64,000 bases of DNA from Phocaeicola vulgatus ATCC 8482 (GCF_000012825.1 NC_009614.1:3844001-3908000), one strand, 5' to 3'. Counted from the first letter of the stretch, positions 8,186-17,673 are shown. The notes: generated from the sequence alone by a model not told the origin. Numbers and translations are program-made.

Positions 8186-9993
8186 TATTCAAAATCAAGT
8201 TTAATCAGTTCAAAGTCCTTGGTAAAATGAACGAAGAACACTTTACGATTGATAAATCCACCCCAGTTGTTTACGCGTTCAAATTTAAATCCGGTCTGGA
8301 TAGGGGTGACAGCCACCTTGTCCAGTTTGTCTTCCAGTTTGTTGCCGTATTGGGACAGGCCCTTCAGGAAGAAATATCCTGTATCGAATCCCAGCATACC
8401 ATATTTAGGGAATGAGTTGAGCATATCCTTGCTGTACCATTTGCGGTAAGCCGATGAGAACTGAACGGCTTCCGGAAATAAATTGTTTGTGTAAAACGAA
8501 GAATAGAAATAGGTGTCCAGTTCATAGAAACTGGCCAGATGGTCGTTGGTATAGGTCTGCCATTCCGGATAGCCGAATAACTGCATACGGTAGTCGGGAT
8601 TGTCACGGGAGGTCACAATCAGTTGTGGTAACAGTTTTATCAATGCCACGTTGGTGCCGGAAGTCGGGATGAATACATTATCCATACTATGGTTCATCGC
8701 GCCTTTCAATGATTCCGGAGTAATATTTTCCCCTTTTAATTCGGTAAAAGGAATGCGTTTGGTTTTTAACTCCTCTTTCAGTCCTTTTATAAAATCCACT
8801 TTGTCTTTGTCACCATCTTCTGCATCCAGGAAGATAACATTGGCGGTTGTAAACTTGCGGGTAAAATGCTCGTAAACTTCCGAGTACAGATAAGATTGGG
8901 GAGTATTTATCTGATAGATGGCGGGATTGCTGAAAACTTCATTCCCTTTGGAGGTAAAAGGTACTACCAGCCGGATATTGTTTTTCTTGGCGAATTCCGC
9001 AACCGGTTTCACCTGGTCGGGATAAGCCGGGCCGAAGATAATATCCATGCTCTTCAATTCACTTCTATCCAGAATGTTCTTGATGGAAGAAGTATTGTTA
9101 TGGGTATCGTATGAGTACAGGTCGATGGATACTCCTTTTTCCTTCAAGCTGTCTACTGCCATCAGGAAGCCTTCATAGTATTCCACCATACGTGTCTGTT
9201 CGTCACGGTTGCCCTTGCCGTCTGTCATGAATGGCAGCATTACGGCAGCTTTGATGGTAGATATTTTGCGTGCCTCCTTCTTGCTTTCATTAAACAGCTG
9301 GTCGTCCGTGGGGATTACGGCAGGCGTATTATCCACAGGCGTTTCAGTCTTTGTATCCTTAGGATATGGAATACAAAGGAACCTTCCTTTTTTCAGTTTT
9401 TCGGTACGCAACTCAGGATTGGCGGCAATCAGTTCGGCTTCTGTAATGCCATACAGGCGGCTGATGCTGAATATCGTTTCCTTGCGTTCCACTTTATGCA
9501 TATCCCTGCAATTGGGTTTCAGTGGGGTGGAAGTGGTGGCCGGTCTGATAGTCTGTGCGGCTTTCACCTCGTTCATGATTATCTCCTCGCTGTCCGTCAC
9601 TTTGGCGGGAATTACGATAACCTGTCCGATACGGAAATTCTCCGCGCTCAGTCCGGGATTTGCCTGGCAGATGCGTTGTGCGGTTACTCCATAGCGTTGT
9701 GTCAGCTTGTACAAGGTTTCACCCGACTGGATGGTATGGAACATCTGCTGTTCCGTTCCGATGTTCTTTTGTGGAATCTTCAATGTTTCACCGGTTTTAA
9801 TTTTCTGGTCGCTGCCGGGGTTCATTTTAACGATATCACCGGTAGTGACATTATACATGCTGGCTATGGAATAAAGACTTTGCCCTTTGGTAATGGTGTG
9901 CAGGAAATAGCCGGAAGACTGTGTTTGAGCCATCATTCCGGTGCTGCTGGCAGACAAGGCTGCGATAAGATATAATGCTCGAATAAATTTCAT
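8185..9993 (-). CDS. LysM repeat protein with periplasmic-binding (ABC type 1) domain
   Basis: A 602-residue envelope protein with a signal peptide (MKFIRALYLIAALSASSTGM, cut near MAQ), three LysM domains (about residues 31-74, 85-129 and 166-209, each with the GxxLYxIA-like and NP cores) and a long C-terminal domain (about 250-602) resembling type 1 periplasmic binding proteins (IDLYSYDTHNNTSSIKNIL, IIFGPAYPDQVKPVAEFAKK). The LysMs should bind peptidoglycan. The binding-protein domain, as in LpoA, need not be tied to transport. The -7 box TACTTTTG (10021-10028, minus) sits 28 nt before this ATG and excludes the 19-residue longer frame. It is coupled to the PorT-like gene. Confidence 0.82.
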   Translation of the reverse strand: MKFIRALYLIAALSASSTGMMAQTQSSGYFLHTITKGQSLYSIASMYNVTTGDIVKMNPGSDQKIKTGETLKIPQKNIGTEQQMFHTIQSGETLYKLTQRYGVTAQRICQANPGLSAENFRIGQVIVIPAKVTDSEEIIMNEVKAAQTIRPATTSTPLKPNCRDMHKVERKETIFSISRLYGITEAELIAANPELRTEKLKKGRFLCIPYPKDTKTETPVDNTPAVIPTDDQLFNESKKEARKISTIKAAVMLPFMTDGKGNRDEQTRMVEYYEGFLMAVDSLKEKGVSIDLYSYDTHNNTSSIKNILDRSELKSMDIIFGPAYPDQVKPVAEFAKKNNIRLVVPFTSKGNEVFSNPAIYQINTPQSYLYSEVYEHFTRKFTTANVIFLDAEDGDKDKVDFIKGLKEELKTKRIPFTELKGENITPESLKGAMNHSMDNVFIPTSGTNVALIKLLPQLIVTSRDNPDYRMQLFGYPEWQTYTNDHLASFYELDTYFYSSFYTNNLFPEAVQFSSAYRKWYSKDMLNSFPKYGMLGFDTGYFFLKGLSQYGNKLEDKLDKVAVTPIQTGFKFERVNNWGGFINRKVFFVHFTKDFELIKLDFE

Positions 9994-10020
9994 TTGCAGT
10001 GTGTTGATTAAACTGAGTGG

Positions 10021-10028
10021 CAAAAGTA
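10021..10028 (-). promoter_or_regulatory. -7 element TACTTTTG of the LysM/PorT-like operon
   Basis: On the minus strand this perfect TAnnTTTG match precedes the ATG at 9993 by 27 nt, supporting the shorter start. Confidence 0.55.
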
Positions 10029-10113
10029 CAAAAAAAACTGTTTTATTCACATTATATAGAAAGAATAGAAAATATTATTAGGCTTTTTAATTAAATATTT
10101 CGTCGGGAAGCAT

Positions 10114-10121
10114 TAATTTTG
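10114..10121 (+). promoter_or_regulatory. -7 element TAATTTTG of uvrA
   Basis: Consensus TAnnTTTG 26 nt before the uvrA ATG. No LexA-type palindrome was recognised around it. Confidence 0.5.
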
Positions 10122-10147
10122 CAAAGATTACGCAGAGTAAGAAGATT

Positions 10148-12976
10148 ATGAGTGAAGAAAAAGAACTGATTAATGTATACGGTGCCCGTGTACATAACTT
10201 GAAAGATATAGATGTCGAAATTCCACGGAACAGCCTGACGGTGATAACCGGATTGAGCGGAAGCGGTAAATCGTCTTTGGCATTCGATACCATCTTCGCC
10301 GAAGGGCAGCGGAGATACATTGAGACCTTTTCCGCATATGCCCGTAATTTCCTGGGAGGGTTGGAGCGCCCGGATGTGGATAAGATTACAGGACTCAGCC
10401 CGGTAATTTCCATCGAACAGAAAACGACAAACAAGAATCCCCGCTCTACCGTGGGGACTACGACAGAGATATACGATTATCTCCGTTTGCTCTATGCCCG
10501 TGCAGGAGTTGCTTATTCTTATCTTTCGGGAGAGAAAATGGTGAAATATACCGAGGAACAGATCATCGGCCTGATTCACCGGGATTATCAGGGTAAGAAG
10601 ATATTCATGCTTGCCCCGTTGGTACGTACCCGCAAGGGGCATTACAAAGAACTTTTCGAACAAGTGCGCAAGAAAGGTTATCTGTATGTCCGCGTGGACG
10701 GCGAGGTGCGCGAAATTGTACACGGCATGAAGTTGGACCGTTACAAGAACCACGATATCGAAGTCGTGATAGACAAGCTGGTCGTATCGGAAAAGGACGA
10801 CAAACGGCTGAAACAGAGCGTTGCCACTGCCATGCAGCAGGGTGAGGGGCTGATTATGATTTATGATGCCGATACCCGGGAGGTGCGCCATTACAGTAAG
10901 CGGTTGATGTGTCCTGTCACCGGACTGTCTTATAAAGAGCCTGCCCCTCATAATTTCTCGTTTAACTCTCCGCAGGGAGCCTGCCCCCGTTGTAAGGGGC
11001 TGGGGTATGTGAATCTGATTGATGTGGACAAAGTGATTCCCGACAGGAATCTTTCCATTCACGAAGGAGCCATCGCTCCTTTGGGCAAATATAAAAATGC
11101 CATGATTTTCTGGCAGATAGAGGCCCTGCTTGAAAAATATGATTTTACGATCAAGACACCGGTCAAGGATATGCCGGATGATGCGATAGACGAAATACTC
11201 TATGGCTCGGATGAGCGTATCAAGATAAAGAGCACCTTGATTCATACCTCTTCCGATTACTTTGTAACTTATGAAGGGATTGTGAAGTACATCCAGATGA
11301 TGCAGGAGAAAGATGCGTCGGCCACTGCCCAGAAGTGGGCGGAACAGTTTGCCAAGACTGATGTTTGTCCCGAATGCAAGGGCGCGCGCCTGAACAAGGA
11401 GGCGTTGCATTTCCGTATCCACGACAAGAACATCTATGAACTGGCAAGCATGGATATCAACGAACTGTATGACTGGCTGCAACAGGTCGATCCTTTTCTG
11501 GAAGACAAGCAGCGCATGATTGCCGCCGAGATTTTGAAGGAGATCCGTACCCGTCTTAAGTTTCTGTTGGATGTGGGACTGGATTATCTTTCACTGAACC
11601 GCACCTCGGTATCCCTTTCGGGAGGCGAGAGCCAGCGCATCCGTCTGGCAACTCAAATCGGCTCCCAGCTGGTGAACGTGCTTTATATTCTGGATGAACC
11701 GAGTATCGGATTGCACCAACGGGACAACCTCCGCCTTATCAACTCCTTGAAGAAGTTGCGTGACACAGGTAACTCTGTCATCGTGGTGGAGCATGACAAG
11801 GATATGATGCTGGCGGCAGACTATGTGGTTGATATGGGACCGAAGGCAGGCCGTTTGGGTGGGGAAGTAGTATTCCAAGGAACTCCGAAACAAATGCTTC
11901 AGACAGAAACACTTACCTCTAAGTACTTAAACGGACAGATGAAGATAGAGATACCGGCCGAACGCCGTCCCGGTAACGGGAAATCCTTATGGCTGAGAGG
12001 GGCGAAGGGAAACAACCTGAAGAATGTGGATGTGGAATTTCCTTTGGGAAAACTCATTTGCGTCACAGGGGTGTCCGGCAGTGGCAAATCCACGCTGATA
12101 AACGATACCTTGCAGCCCATCCTGTCACAGCATTTCTACCGTTCTTTGCAGGAACCTCTGCCCTATGACAGTGTGGAGGGACTGGACTATATAGATAAGG
12201 TGGTGAATGTAGACCAGTCGCCGCTGGGCAGGACACCGCGTTCCAATCCGGCCACCTATACAGGAGTATTCTCGGATATCCGGAATCTGTTTGTCGGTCT
12301 GCCCGAAGCGAAGATCCGTGGCTATAAGCCGGGGCGTTTCTCGTTCAATGTAACCGGAGGACGCTGCGAGGCTTGCGGCGGTAACGGATACAAGACTATC
12401 GAAATGAATTTCCTGCCCGATGTGCTGGTACCTTGCGAGGTTTGTCACGGCAAACGATATAACCGCGAGACGCTGGAAGTGCGCTATAAGGGTAAATCCA
12501 TAGCCGATGTACTGGACATGACCATCAATCGTGCTGTAGAGTTCTTTGAGAATGTGCCTCAGATTCTGAATAAAATCAAAGTGCTGCAAGAGGTGGGGTT
12601 AGGATATATTAAACTGGGACAGCCCTCCACCACCTTGTCGGGCGGAGAGAGCCAGCGTGTGAAACTGGCTACGGAACTGTCCAAGCGTGATACCGGCAAA
12701 ACGATGTATATTCTGGATGAGCCTACTACCGGGCTTCATTTCGAAGATATCCGTGTGCTGATGAATGTACTGAACAAACTGGTGGAGAAAGGCAATACCG
12801 TTCTGGTTATCGAACATAACCTGGACGTGATCAAACTGGCGGATTATATCATCGATATGGGTCCCGAAGGCGGAAGGGGCGGAGGACAGGTGCTTGCTGC
12901 CGGAACTCCTGAGGAAGTGGCCGGAAGCAAGAAAGGATATACCCCGAAATTTATAAAAGAAGAATTGGAAAATTAA
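10148..12976 (+). CDS. uvrA: excinuclease ABC subunit A
   Basis: UvrA (942 residues) is the damage-sensing ATPase of nucleotide excision repair. It carries two ABC modules: Walker A GLSGSGKSSL near the N-terminus and GVSGSGKSTL near residue 640, with two signature motifs LSGGESQR and two Walker B motifs (ILDEPSIGLHQRD and ILDEPTTGLHFED). Zinc-binding Cys pairs are seen at CPRCKGLGY, CPECKGARL and CEACGGNGYK...CEVCHGKRY. The length and order are normal for the short class of UvrA. ybaK follows after 14 nt. The very long antisense frames across this gene are shadows caused by codon bias. Confidence 0.98.
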   Translation: MSEEKELINVYGARVHNLKDIDVEIPRNSLTVITGLSGSGKSSLAFDTIFAEGQRRYIETFSAYARNFLGGLERPDVDKITGLSPVISIEQKTTNKNPRSTVGTTTEIYDYLRLLYARAGVAYSYLSGEKMVKYTEEQIIGLIHRDYQGKKIFMLAPLVRTRKGHYKELFEQVRKKGYLYVRVDGEVREIVHGMKLDRYKNHDIEVVIDKLVVSEKDDKRLKQSVATAMQQGEGLIMIYDADTREVRHYSKRLMCPVTGLSYKEPAPHNFSFNSPQGACPRCKGLGYVNLIDVDKVIPDRNLSIHEGAIAPLGKYKNAMIFWQIEALLEKYDFTIKTPVKDMPDDAIDEILYGSDERIKIKSTLIHTSSDYFVTYEGIVKYIQMMQEKDASATAQKWAEQFAKTDVCPECKGARLNKEALHFRIHDKNIYELASMDINELYDWLQQVDPFLEDKQRMIAAEILKEIRTRLKFLLDVGLDYLSLNRTSVSLSGGESQRIRLATQIGSQLVNVLYILDEPSIGLHQRDNLRLINSLKKLRDTGNSVIVVEHDKDMMLAADYVVDMGPKAGRLGGEVVFQGTPKQMLQTETLTSKYLNGQMKIEIPAERRPGNGKSLWLRGAKGNNLKNVDVEFPLGKLICVTGVSGSGKSTLINDTLQPILSQHFYRSLQEPLPYDSVEGLDYIDKVVNVDQSPLGRTPRSNPATYTGVFSDIRNLFVGLPEAKIRGYKPGRFSFNVTGGRCEACGGNGYKTIEMNFLPDVLVPCEVCHGKRYNRETLEVRYKGKSIADVLDMTINRAVEFFENVPQILNKIKVLQEVGLGYIKLGQPSTTLSGGESQRVKLATELSKRDTGKTMYILDEPTTGLHFEDIRVLMNVLNKLVEKGNTVLVIEHNLDVIKLADYIIDMGPEGGRGGGQVLAAGTPEEVAGSKKGYTPKFIKEELEN

Positions 12977-12990
12977 CCGGCATACCAGCA

Positions 12991-13476
12991 ATGAAAGAGA
13001 AAATAGCTAAAACCAACGTAGCCCGTCTGCTTGATAAGGCCAAGATAGCATACGAGCTTATTTCATACGAAGTAGACGAGAACGACCTCAGCGCTGTTCA
13101 CGTTGCCGCCAGTTTGGGCGAGAACATAGAACAAGTCTTCAAGACTTTGGTGCTTCATGGGGATAAATCCGGATATTTTGTCTGTGTCATACCCGGCGAG
13201 CACGAGGTGGATTTAAAAATGGCGGCAAAAGTCTCAGGTAACAAGAAATGCGACCTGATTCCCATGAAAGAGCTGCTTCCCCTGACAGGATATATCCGGG
13301 GAGGATGTTCTCCCATCGGCATGAAAAAGCATTTCCCCACCTATATACACGAGACTTGCATCGCATTCCCGTACATTTATATCAGTGCCGGTATCCGCGG
13401 ATTACAGATAAAAATAGCGGCCGATGACCTGATAAAAGAAACGAAAGCAGAGATTTGTTCCCTTTTCACCGAATAA
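12991..13476 (+). CDS. ybaK: Cys-tRNA(Pro)/Cys-tRNA(Cys) deacylase YbaK
   Basis: YbaK (161 residues) hydrolyses Cys-tRNA(Pro) formed by misacylating prolyl-tRNA synthetase. The family core is clear: AASLGENIEQVFKTLVLHGD with the catalytic Lys of KTLV, FVCVIPGEHEVDLKMAAKVSG, and the GGCSPIGMKKHFPTYI block that lines the substrate pocket. It ends in the typical YISAGIRGLQIKIAADDLI. The gene lies 14 nt after uvrA and probably shares its transcript, although no functional link to repair is known. A terminator follows. Confidence 0.9.
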   Translation: MKEKIAKTNVARLLDKAKIAYELISYEVDENDLSAVHVAASLGENIEQVFKTLVLHGDKSGYFVCVIPGEHEVDLKMAAKVSGNKKCDLIPMKELLPLTGYIRGGCSPIGMKKHFPTYIHETCIAFPYIYISAGIRGLQIKIAADDLIKETKAEICSLFTE

Positions 13477-13483
13477 ATATGCC

Positions 13484-13514
13484 AAAAAGAGTCACATTTG
13501 TGGCTCTTTTTTTT
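13484..13514 (+). terminator. intrinsic terminator after uvrA-ybaK
   Basis: AAAAAGAGTCAC/GTGGCTCTTTTTTTT hairpin with one G-T pair and a nine-base T-run, directly after the ybaK stop. Confidence 0.85.
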
Positions 13515-13533
13515 TCAGATAGACTAAAAGTTA

Positions 13534-13541
13534 TATCTTTG
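13534..13541 (+). promoter_or_regulatory. -7 element TATCTTTG of the POT transporter
   Basis: Consensus TAnnTTTG located between the ybaK terminator and the transporter start, giving a leader of about 35 nt. Confidence 0.55.
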
Positions 13542-13582
13542 CAAAAAAAGAATACTAACTATTAATTAAATCTTTATCAACT

Positions 13583-15244
13583 ATGTTTGAAGGACAGCCT
13601 AAAGGCTTATACGCATTAGCTCTCGCCAATACCGGCGAACGCTTTGGTTATTACACCATGCTTGCTATTTTCACTCTCTTCCTGCAAGCGAAATTCGGCT
13701 TTACAGCCGCCACGACGTCAACAATCTTTGCCAGTTTCCTGGCAGGAGTGTATTTCATGCCGCTTATCGGAGGTATCCTGGCCGATAAATTCGGTTATGG
13801 CAAGATGGTTACTACCGGTATCGTTATCATGTTTGCCGGTTATGTGCTGCTGGCTATCCCGATGGCAACCAATATCGGATTGTATTCCATGTTCGGCGCT
13901 CTTGCCCTGATTGCTTTGGGAACCGGACTTTTCAAGGGAAATCTGCAAGTAATGGTAGGTAATCTGTATGATGCTCCTGAGTATAGCGCGAAACGTGATA
14001 CCGCTTTCAGTTTGTTCTATATGGCAATCAACATCGGCGCCCTGTTCGCTCCGACTGCCGCTACTGCCATGACCAACTATGTGTTGGGCAAAGCAGGCTT
14101 CAGCTATGTGCCCCAGATACCTTCTTTGGCACACCAGTTCCTGGACGGTACGATTACCGCCGAAGGTGAGGCCACACTGACTGCCATGCAGACCGCACAG
14201 AATTTCACAGGAAGTATGGCTGATTTCTGTACTACCTATATTGATAAATTGTCTGAAGCCTATAATTATGGTTTCGGTGTAGCTTGTATCTCACTGGTTG
14301 CCTCTATGGCTATTTATGTTATTTTCCGTTCTACATTCAAACATGCCGATTACAACTCCAAGCAGGCTAAACCGGCCAATGTACACGAAGAAGAGCTGAC
14401 TCCCGCACAGACCAAAGAACGCATCGTCGCTTTGTTACTGGTATTCGCTGTGGTTATTTTCTTCTGGATGGCATTCCATCAGAACGGTCTTACCATGACC
14501 TTCTTCGCCCGTGACTACACGGCACATGAGGTAACCGGTCTGGATCGCCTTGGCTTCAGCGTATGGAATCTGGCTCTGCTTATTGTAACCGTTTATGCAG
14601 GTTTCTCACTGTTCCAGTCCAAGACAGGCAAGGGCAAATTGATTTCAGGCGTTATTGCTACCTTGGCTCTTGTGGTTTTAGGAGTCAATTATGGTACTAT
14701 GGACCCTACATTGCCTATCCTTCCTCAGATTTTCCAACAGTTTAACCCCTTCTTCGTTGTCGCTCTGACTCCGGTATCACTGGCAGTATTCGGTTCATTG
14801 GCAAAGAAAGGAAAAGAGCCATCAGCTCCGCGTAAAATCGGTATCGGTATGGTGATTGCCGCAGTAGGTTTCATGTTGCTGGCATTCGGCTCATTCGGTC
14901 TGCCTACTCCTGCCGAAGTAGAAGCCAATGGTATTGCCGAGAGCGCGTTGGTTTCACCCAACTGGCTGATCTCGACTTATCTGGTATTGACTTTTGCCGA
15001 ATTGTTCCTGTCACCGATGGGTATCTCATTTGTTTCCAAGGTAGCTCCTCCCAAGTATAAAGGCGCTATGATGGGACTTTGGTTTGTGGCTACTGCTATT
15101 GGTAACTATCTGGTAGCTATCATCGGTTATTTGTGGGGTGATATGCAGTTGTGGATGGTATGGAGTGTATTGATTGTGTGCTGCTTGCTTTCCGCATTGT
15201 TCATCTTCTCTATCATGAAGAAACTGGAAAAGGTTGCGAAATAA
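13583..15244 (+). CDS. POT/PTR2 family peptide:H+ symporter
   Basis: A 553-residue inner-membrane transporter of the proton-dependent oligopeptide family (MFS). The N-terminal start GLYALALANTGERFGYYTML contains the ExxERFxYY signature (here GERFGYY) used in proton coupling, and the second conserved block appears as FSLFYMAINIGALFAPTAAT. About 14 hydrophobic segments can be traced. The insertion between the two halves (about residues 160-230) has extra soluble sequence, which is common in Bacteroidetes members. It should import di- and tripeptides. It has its own promoter and terminator. Confidence 0.93.
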   Translation: MFEGQPKGLYALALANTGERFGYYTMLAIFTLFLQAKFGFTAATTSTIFASFLAGVYFMPLIGGILADKFGYGKMVTTGIVIMFAGYVLLAIPMATNIGLYSMFGALALIALGTGLFKGNLQVMVGNLYDAPEYSAKRDTAFSLFYMAINIGALFAPTAATAMTNYVLGKAGFSYVPQIPSLAHQFLDGTITAEGEATLTAMQTAQNFTGSMADFCTTYIDKLSEAYNYGFGVACISLVASMAIYVIFRSTFKHADYNSKQAKPANVHEEELTPAQTKERIVALLLVFAVVIFFWMAFHQNGLTMTFFARDYTAHEVTGLDRLGFSVWNLALLIVTVYAGFSLFQSKTGKGKLISGVIATLALVVLGVNYGTMDPTLPILPQIFQQFNPFFVVALTPVSLAVFGSLAKKGKEPSAPRKIGIGMVIAAVGFMLLAFGSFGLPTPAEVEANGIAESALVSPNWLISTYLVLTFAELFLSPMGISFVSKVAPPKYKGAMMGLWFVATAIGNYLVAIIGYLWGDMQLWMVWSVLIVCCLLSALFIFSIMKKLEKVAK

Positions 15245-15268
15245 TTCCCGCCTATATTATATATGAAA

Positions 15269-15307
15269 AAGAAGCCCGCTTAACCAATCAAGCGGGCTTC
15301 TCTTTTT
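15269..15307. terminator. bidirectional terminator between POT transporter and lysO
   Basis: GAAGCCCGCTT (15271-15281) and AAGCGGGCTTC (15290-15300) form an 11-bp GC-rich stem flanked by an A-run and T-run. It serves both convergent genes. Confidence 0.92.
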
Positions 15308-15928
15308 TTATAAATTACAGAAGAAGGATACGAAAACAGGAACACTCATATCAATCAGTATTCCGTGGAATATGGCCAGGGGAATCATGTCTTTTCCCGA
15401 ATAACGTGTGATGGATGGCAGCAATACATCCATCGAGTTCACTCCGGCAGCCGAGATAGGAGCCAGCTGTCCGAAATATTTCCGTATGAGCGGAGCACCG
15501 AGCAATGCCATCATCTCTCGGAAAATATTGGCCAGTAACGCAATGGTTCCCAATTCGGTGGCCAGTTGTAATCCGATAGACGGTTCCTTGAACTGTGTGA
15601 TCAGGATGGAGGATAGTGAATAATAGGCAAAGCCGCTGCCCACCGCCATACAGTCGAATACACTCCATTGGCTTAATAGCAGGCTGGCCAGTGCCGAGAA
15701 AAGCAAGGTTCCCGCAATGGTAGCCATCGGTACCAGGAGCATTTTCAGCCGTAAGCTTTTAATCAGTTCTTTCAATTTCTTATTGCTGCCTATGCTGATT
15801 CCTACTTGGAGCATCAGTGCATAAAGCACATACATGGAAACAGAGTGCATGTCATACTGGAAATTATTGACAGCTCCAATCATACATCCTGCACAAAAAA
15901 ATGCGACAACAACCAAACTGCCTTTCAT
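15308..15928 (-). CDS. lysO: LysO family transporter, C-terminal subunit (DUF340)
   Basis: This 206-residue membrane protein corresponds to the C-terminal two thirds of E. coli LysO (YbjE), the lysine exporter, which is a single chain of about 300 residues there. The DUF340 blocks GISIGSNKKLKELIKSLRLK, GSGFAYYSLSSILITQFKEP and LGTIALLANIFREMMALLG are evident, with about six membrane helices. The start overlaps the stop of the N-terminal partner in an ATGA arrangement (15925-15928), so the two halves are translationally coupled and presumably form one transporter. The split form is usual in Bacteroidales. Confidence 0.85.
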   Translation of the reverse strand: MKGSLVVVAFFCAGCMIGAVNNFQYDMHSVSMYVLYALMLQVGISIGSNKKLKELIKSLRLKMLLVPMATIAGTLLFSALASLLLSQWSVFDCMAVGSGFAYYSLSSILITQFKEPSIGLQLATELGTIALLANIFREMMALLGAPLIRKYFGQLAPISAAGVNSMDVLLPSITRYSGKDMIPLAIFHGILIDMSVPVFVSFFCNL

Positions 15929-16203
15929 TGTTTGCCTCCTTTCTTAAAAAACAGATGAAATACCAGAAAAGAAGCTAGCATACTGCCCAAAATGCTTAAT
16001 GTAGCCAATATAGCCGCCTGCCATCCGAATCTGCCTAAATTGTTAATGATTAAGCTGTTGGAGCCGATAGAGATTCCCAAAACAAACAGCAGCAGGAAGA
16101 TAGTGAGTGATGTACTCTTTTCTATTTTCTGTAAAAACTGCAAGTTGCGCAATACATATCCTATACCGATACCAACAAACATAATAGATATAATAGTAAA
16201 CAT
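15925..16203 (-). CDS. LysO family transporter, N-terminal subunit
   Basis: A 92-residue protein with three predicted membrane helices (MFTIISIMFVGIGIGYVLR, TSLTIFLLLFVLGISIGSN, AILATLSILGSMLASFLVF). It matches the N-terminal part of LysO and carries one of the two repeated GISIGSN motifs; the other is in the partner gene. ATG at 16203 is chosen over an upstream TTG. It precedes the DUF340 half with a 4-nt overlap. The 260-nt leader before it (16204-16462) may carry regulation. Confidence 0.8.
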   Translation of the reverse strand: MFTIISIMFVGIGIGYVLRNLQFLQKIEKSTSLTIFLLLFVLGISIGSNSLIINNLGRFGWQAAILATLSILGSMLASFLVFHLFFKKGGKQ

Positions 16204-16462
16204 AGCAATCAATTTTTTTAGTAAAACATATACAACCCGACGGTTTCACCGAATGAGAACCATCATGCAATATATCTTTCATCGGGCACGTGTGTGGGTA
16301 GGATGAAAGTTGGGTAATAAATTACGTGTGAGTGGAAATCTAAACAAATCCGCTGAACCAATGTACATGCACAATGAAGTGATTACACAGGGGGGTATTT
16401 CCCGATGTAAGGTGATGTATGCTGTATGTAGTCTGTAATTGGTTCATATCATTGATTCATTT
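16204..16462 (-). promoter_or_regulatory. long structured leader of the lysO pair
   Basis: A TATCTTTG box (16469-16476, minus) is the best promoter before lysO, which leaves about 260 nt of leader. It contains a perfect 8-bp hairpin (CTTTCATC/GATGAAAG, 16277-16310) and a CGGTGAAACCG hairpin nearer the start codon. The length and pairing suggest a riboregulator, but I do not recognise the lysine riboswitch consensus. This stretch has no convincing ORF. Confidence 0.35.
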
Positions 16463-16468
16463 GCGGTG

Positions 16469-16476
16469 CAAAGATA
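16469..16476 (-). promoter_or_regulatory. -7 element TATCTTTG before the lysO pair
   Basis: Perfect TAnnTTTG on the minus strand, the only one seen between 16203 and 16500. A TACCTTTG on the plus strand at 16526-16533 points the other way toward the DUF4373 gene. The rest of 16477-16821 is AT-rich and holds nothing else I can name. Confidence 0.45.
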
Positions 16477-16821
16477 ATCCTTTTATGTATATTTTCAAAA
16501 TAAATATTCATAAATCTTCTTCTGTTACCTTTGGACGGATATAGCGTGTGTTTTAACATAGGATCATTTATTGGGAATTTATCTCCGAATTCTGGCGATA
16601 AAAAATATTCATTAATTGCAGGGGATAAGAACTTTATCTTTTCTGGAGAATTATACTTTTTTCTTGAATTGAATGTGCTGTGTAAGTGTTTGTGTACTAG
16701 TTGTTTATATTTGTTTGAGATAAAAATGAAGATAATGTCATAATTGGTGGCAATTATCTATACACCCTATTGATATTTTTTGTTTCTTTGTAATCTATTT
16801 ATATACTAACACACCAAAGGA

Positions 16822-17673
16822 ATGGATTACACCGAACAGTTTATCCGGCTGAATTGCAGTTTGATGTCGGATTACAAAATGATGAAGCTGAATGCCGAAA
16901 TGAAATGCATGGGAATAGGATTATATATTCAAATGATATTGTTCCTGCGAAGGCAACAGGAATACAAACACGATTTTAACGAACTGGATTTGTTGGCTGA
17001 ACAATGGGGGGCTACAGTGGAAGATCTGCAGCATCTCATTAAAGACTTTAACTTGTTTGTCATAACGGAGGACGGATATTTCCGATGCCTGTATCTGGAT
17101 GAGGTGATGGGTTATCAGAATAAGCTTTCGGAGCAACGTGCCGCCGCCGGTAGCAAAGGCGGAAGAAGCAGCAAGAAAAAGACTGTGCAGACAGCTGAAA
17201 AAGTAATCACTTCTACTGTCCTCACGGCAGCGGATAAAGAAGCGAATGACGATGCAGGCAATAAGGAAAACAACACGGAAAGCAATGCGGAAAACAGTGT
17301 AAAATGCATGAAAAACACGATTGAAAAAAGTGATGATGAAAATGTAACCGAAAACACACTGCAATGCATTGATAATGAATGTGTTAATGGGGATTTGCAA
17401 GCAAGCTTTAAGCAAAACTTTATAAGAGAAGAAAAGAATAGAGAAGAGAAGAAAAAGAAAGATGATGTTAACATCATACAAAGAAACATCGGCATCGGCA
17501 ACAACATGTTTTTTTGCTATGAAAAAAATGTCAGGGTAACACTTCGACAGAAACGCTATATCAATGAGATTTTCCCTATCCGGGTTCGGGTGGATACACC
17601 ACGCACGATTCCGGATTTGGAAGAAAGAGGAGTTGGACCGCCCATGGATAAATGCATATCGTATCTTTGTTGA
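16822..17673 (+). CDS. DUF4373 (Lin1244/Lin1753-like) domain protein, C-terminus possibly frameshifted
   Basis: A 283-residue protein. The first 95 residues (MDYTEQFIRLNCSLMSDYKM through YLDEVMGYQNK) are the DUF4373 domain found in phage and plasmid replication-type proteins of Firmicutes and Bacteroidetes. Residues 100-235 are a charged, low-complexity linker (KEANDDAGNKENN, EEKNREEKKKK). The end (FPIRVRVDTPRTIPDLEER) reads poorly, while the neighbouring frame gives a more protein-like FRIWKKEELDRPWINAYRIF running past this stop to 17767, so a frameshift near 17570-17600 is possible. Purine-rich runs and Asn/Lys-rich codon use set it apart from its neighbours. Tandem palindromes follow its 3' end, and its isolated position suggests horizontal origin. 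Its activity is unknown. Confidence 0.7.
   Translation: MDYTEQFIRLNCSLMSDYKMMKLNAEMKCMGIGLYIQMILFLRRQQEYKHDFNELDLLAEQWGATVEDLQHLIKDFNLFVITEDGYFRCLYLDEVMGYQNKLSEQRAAAGSKGGRSSKKKTVQTAEKVITSTVLTAADKEANDDAGNKENNTESNAENSVKCMKNTIEKSDDENVTENTLQCIDNECVNGDLQASFKQNFIREEKNREEKKKKDDVNIIQRNIGIGNNMFFCYEKNVRVTLRQKRYINEIFPIRVRVDTPRTIPDLEERGVGPPMDKCISYLC

Noticed and set aside
10091..11482. 463-codon open frame on the minus strand opposite uvrA
   Set aside because: It lies wholly antisense to an intact uvrA; the translation has no domain and its openness follows from the codon use of uvrA.
16531..16743. 70-codon ORF before the DUF4373 gene
   Set aside because: It needs a TTG start that overlaps the TACCTTTG promoter box, and its composition looks like untranslated AT-rich DNA.
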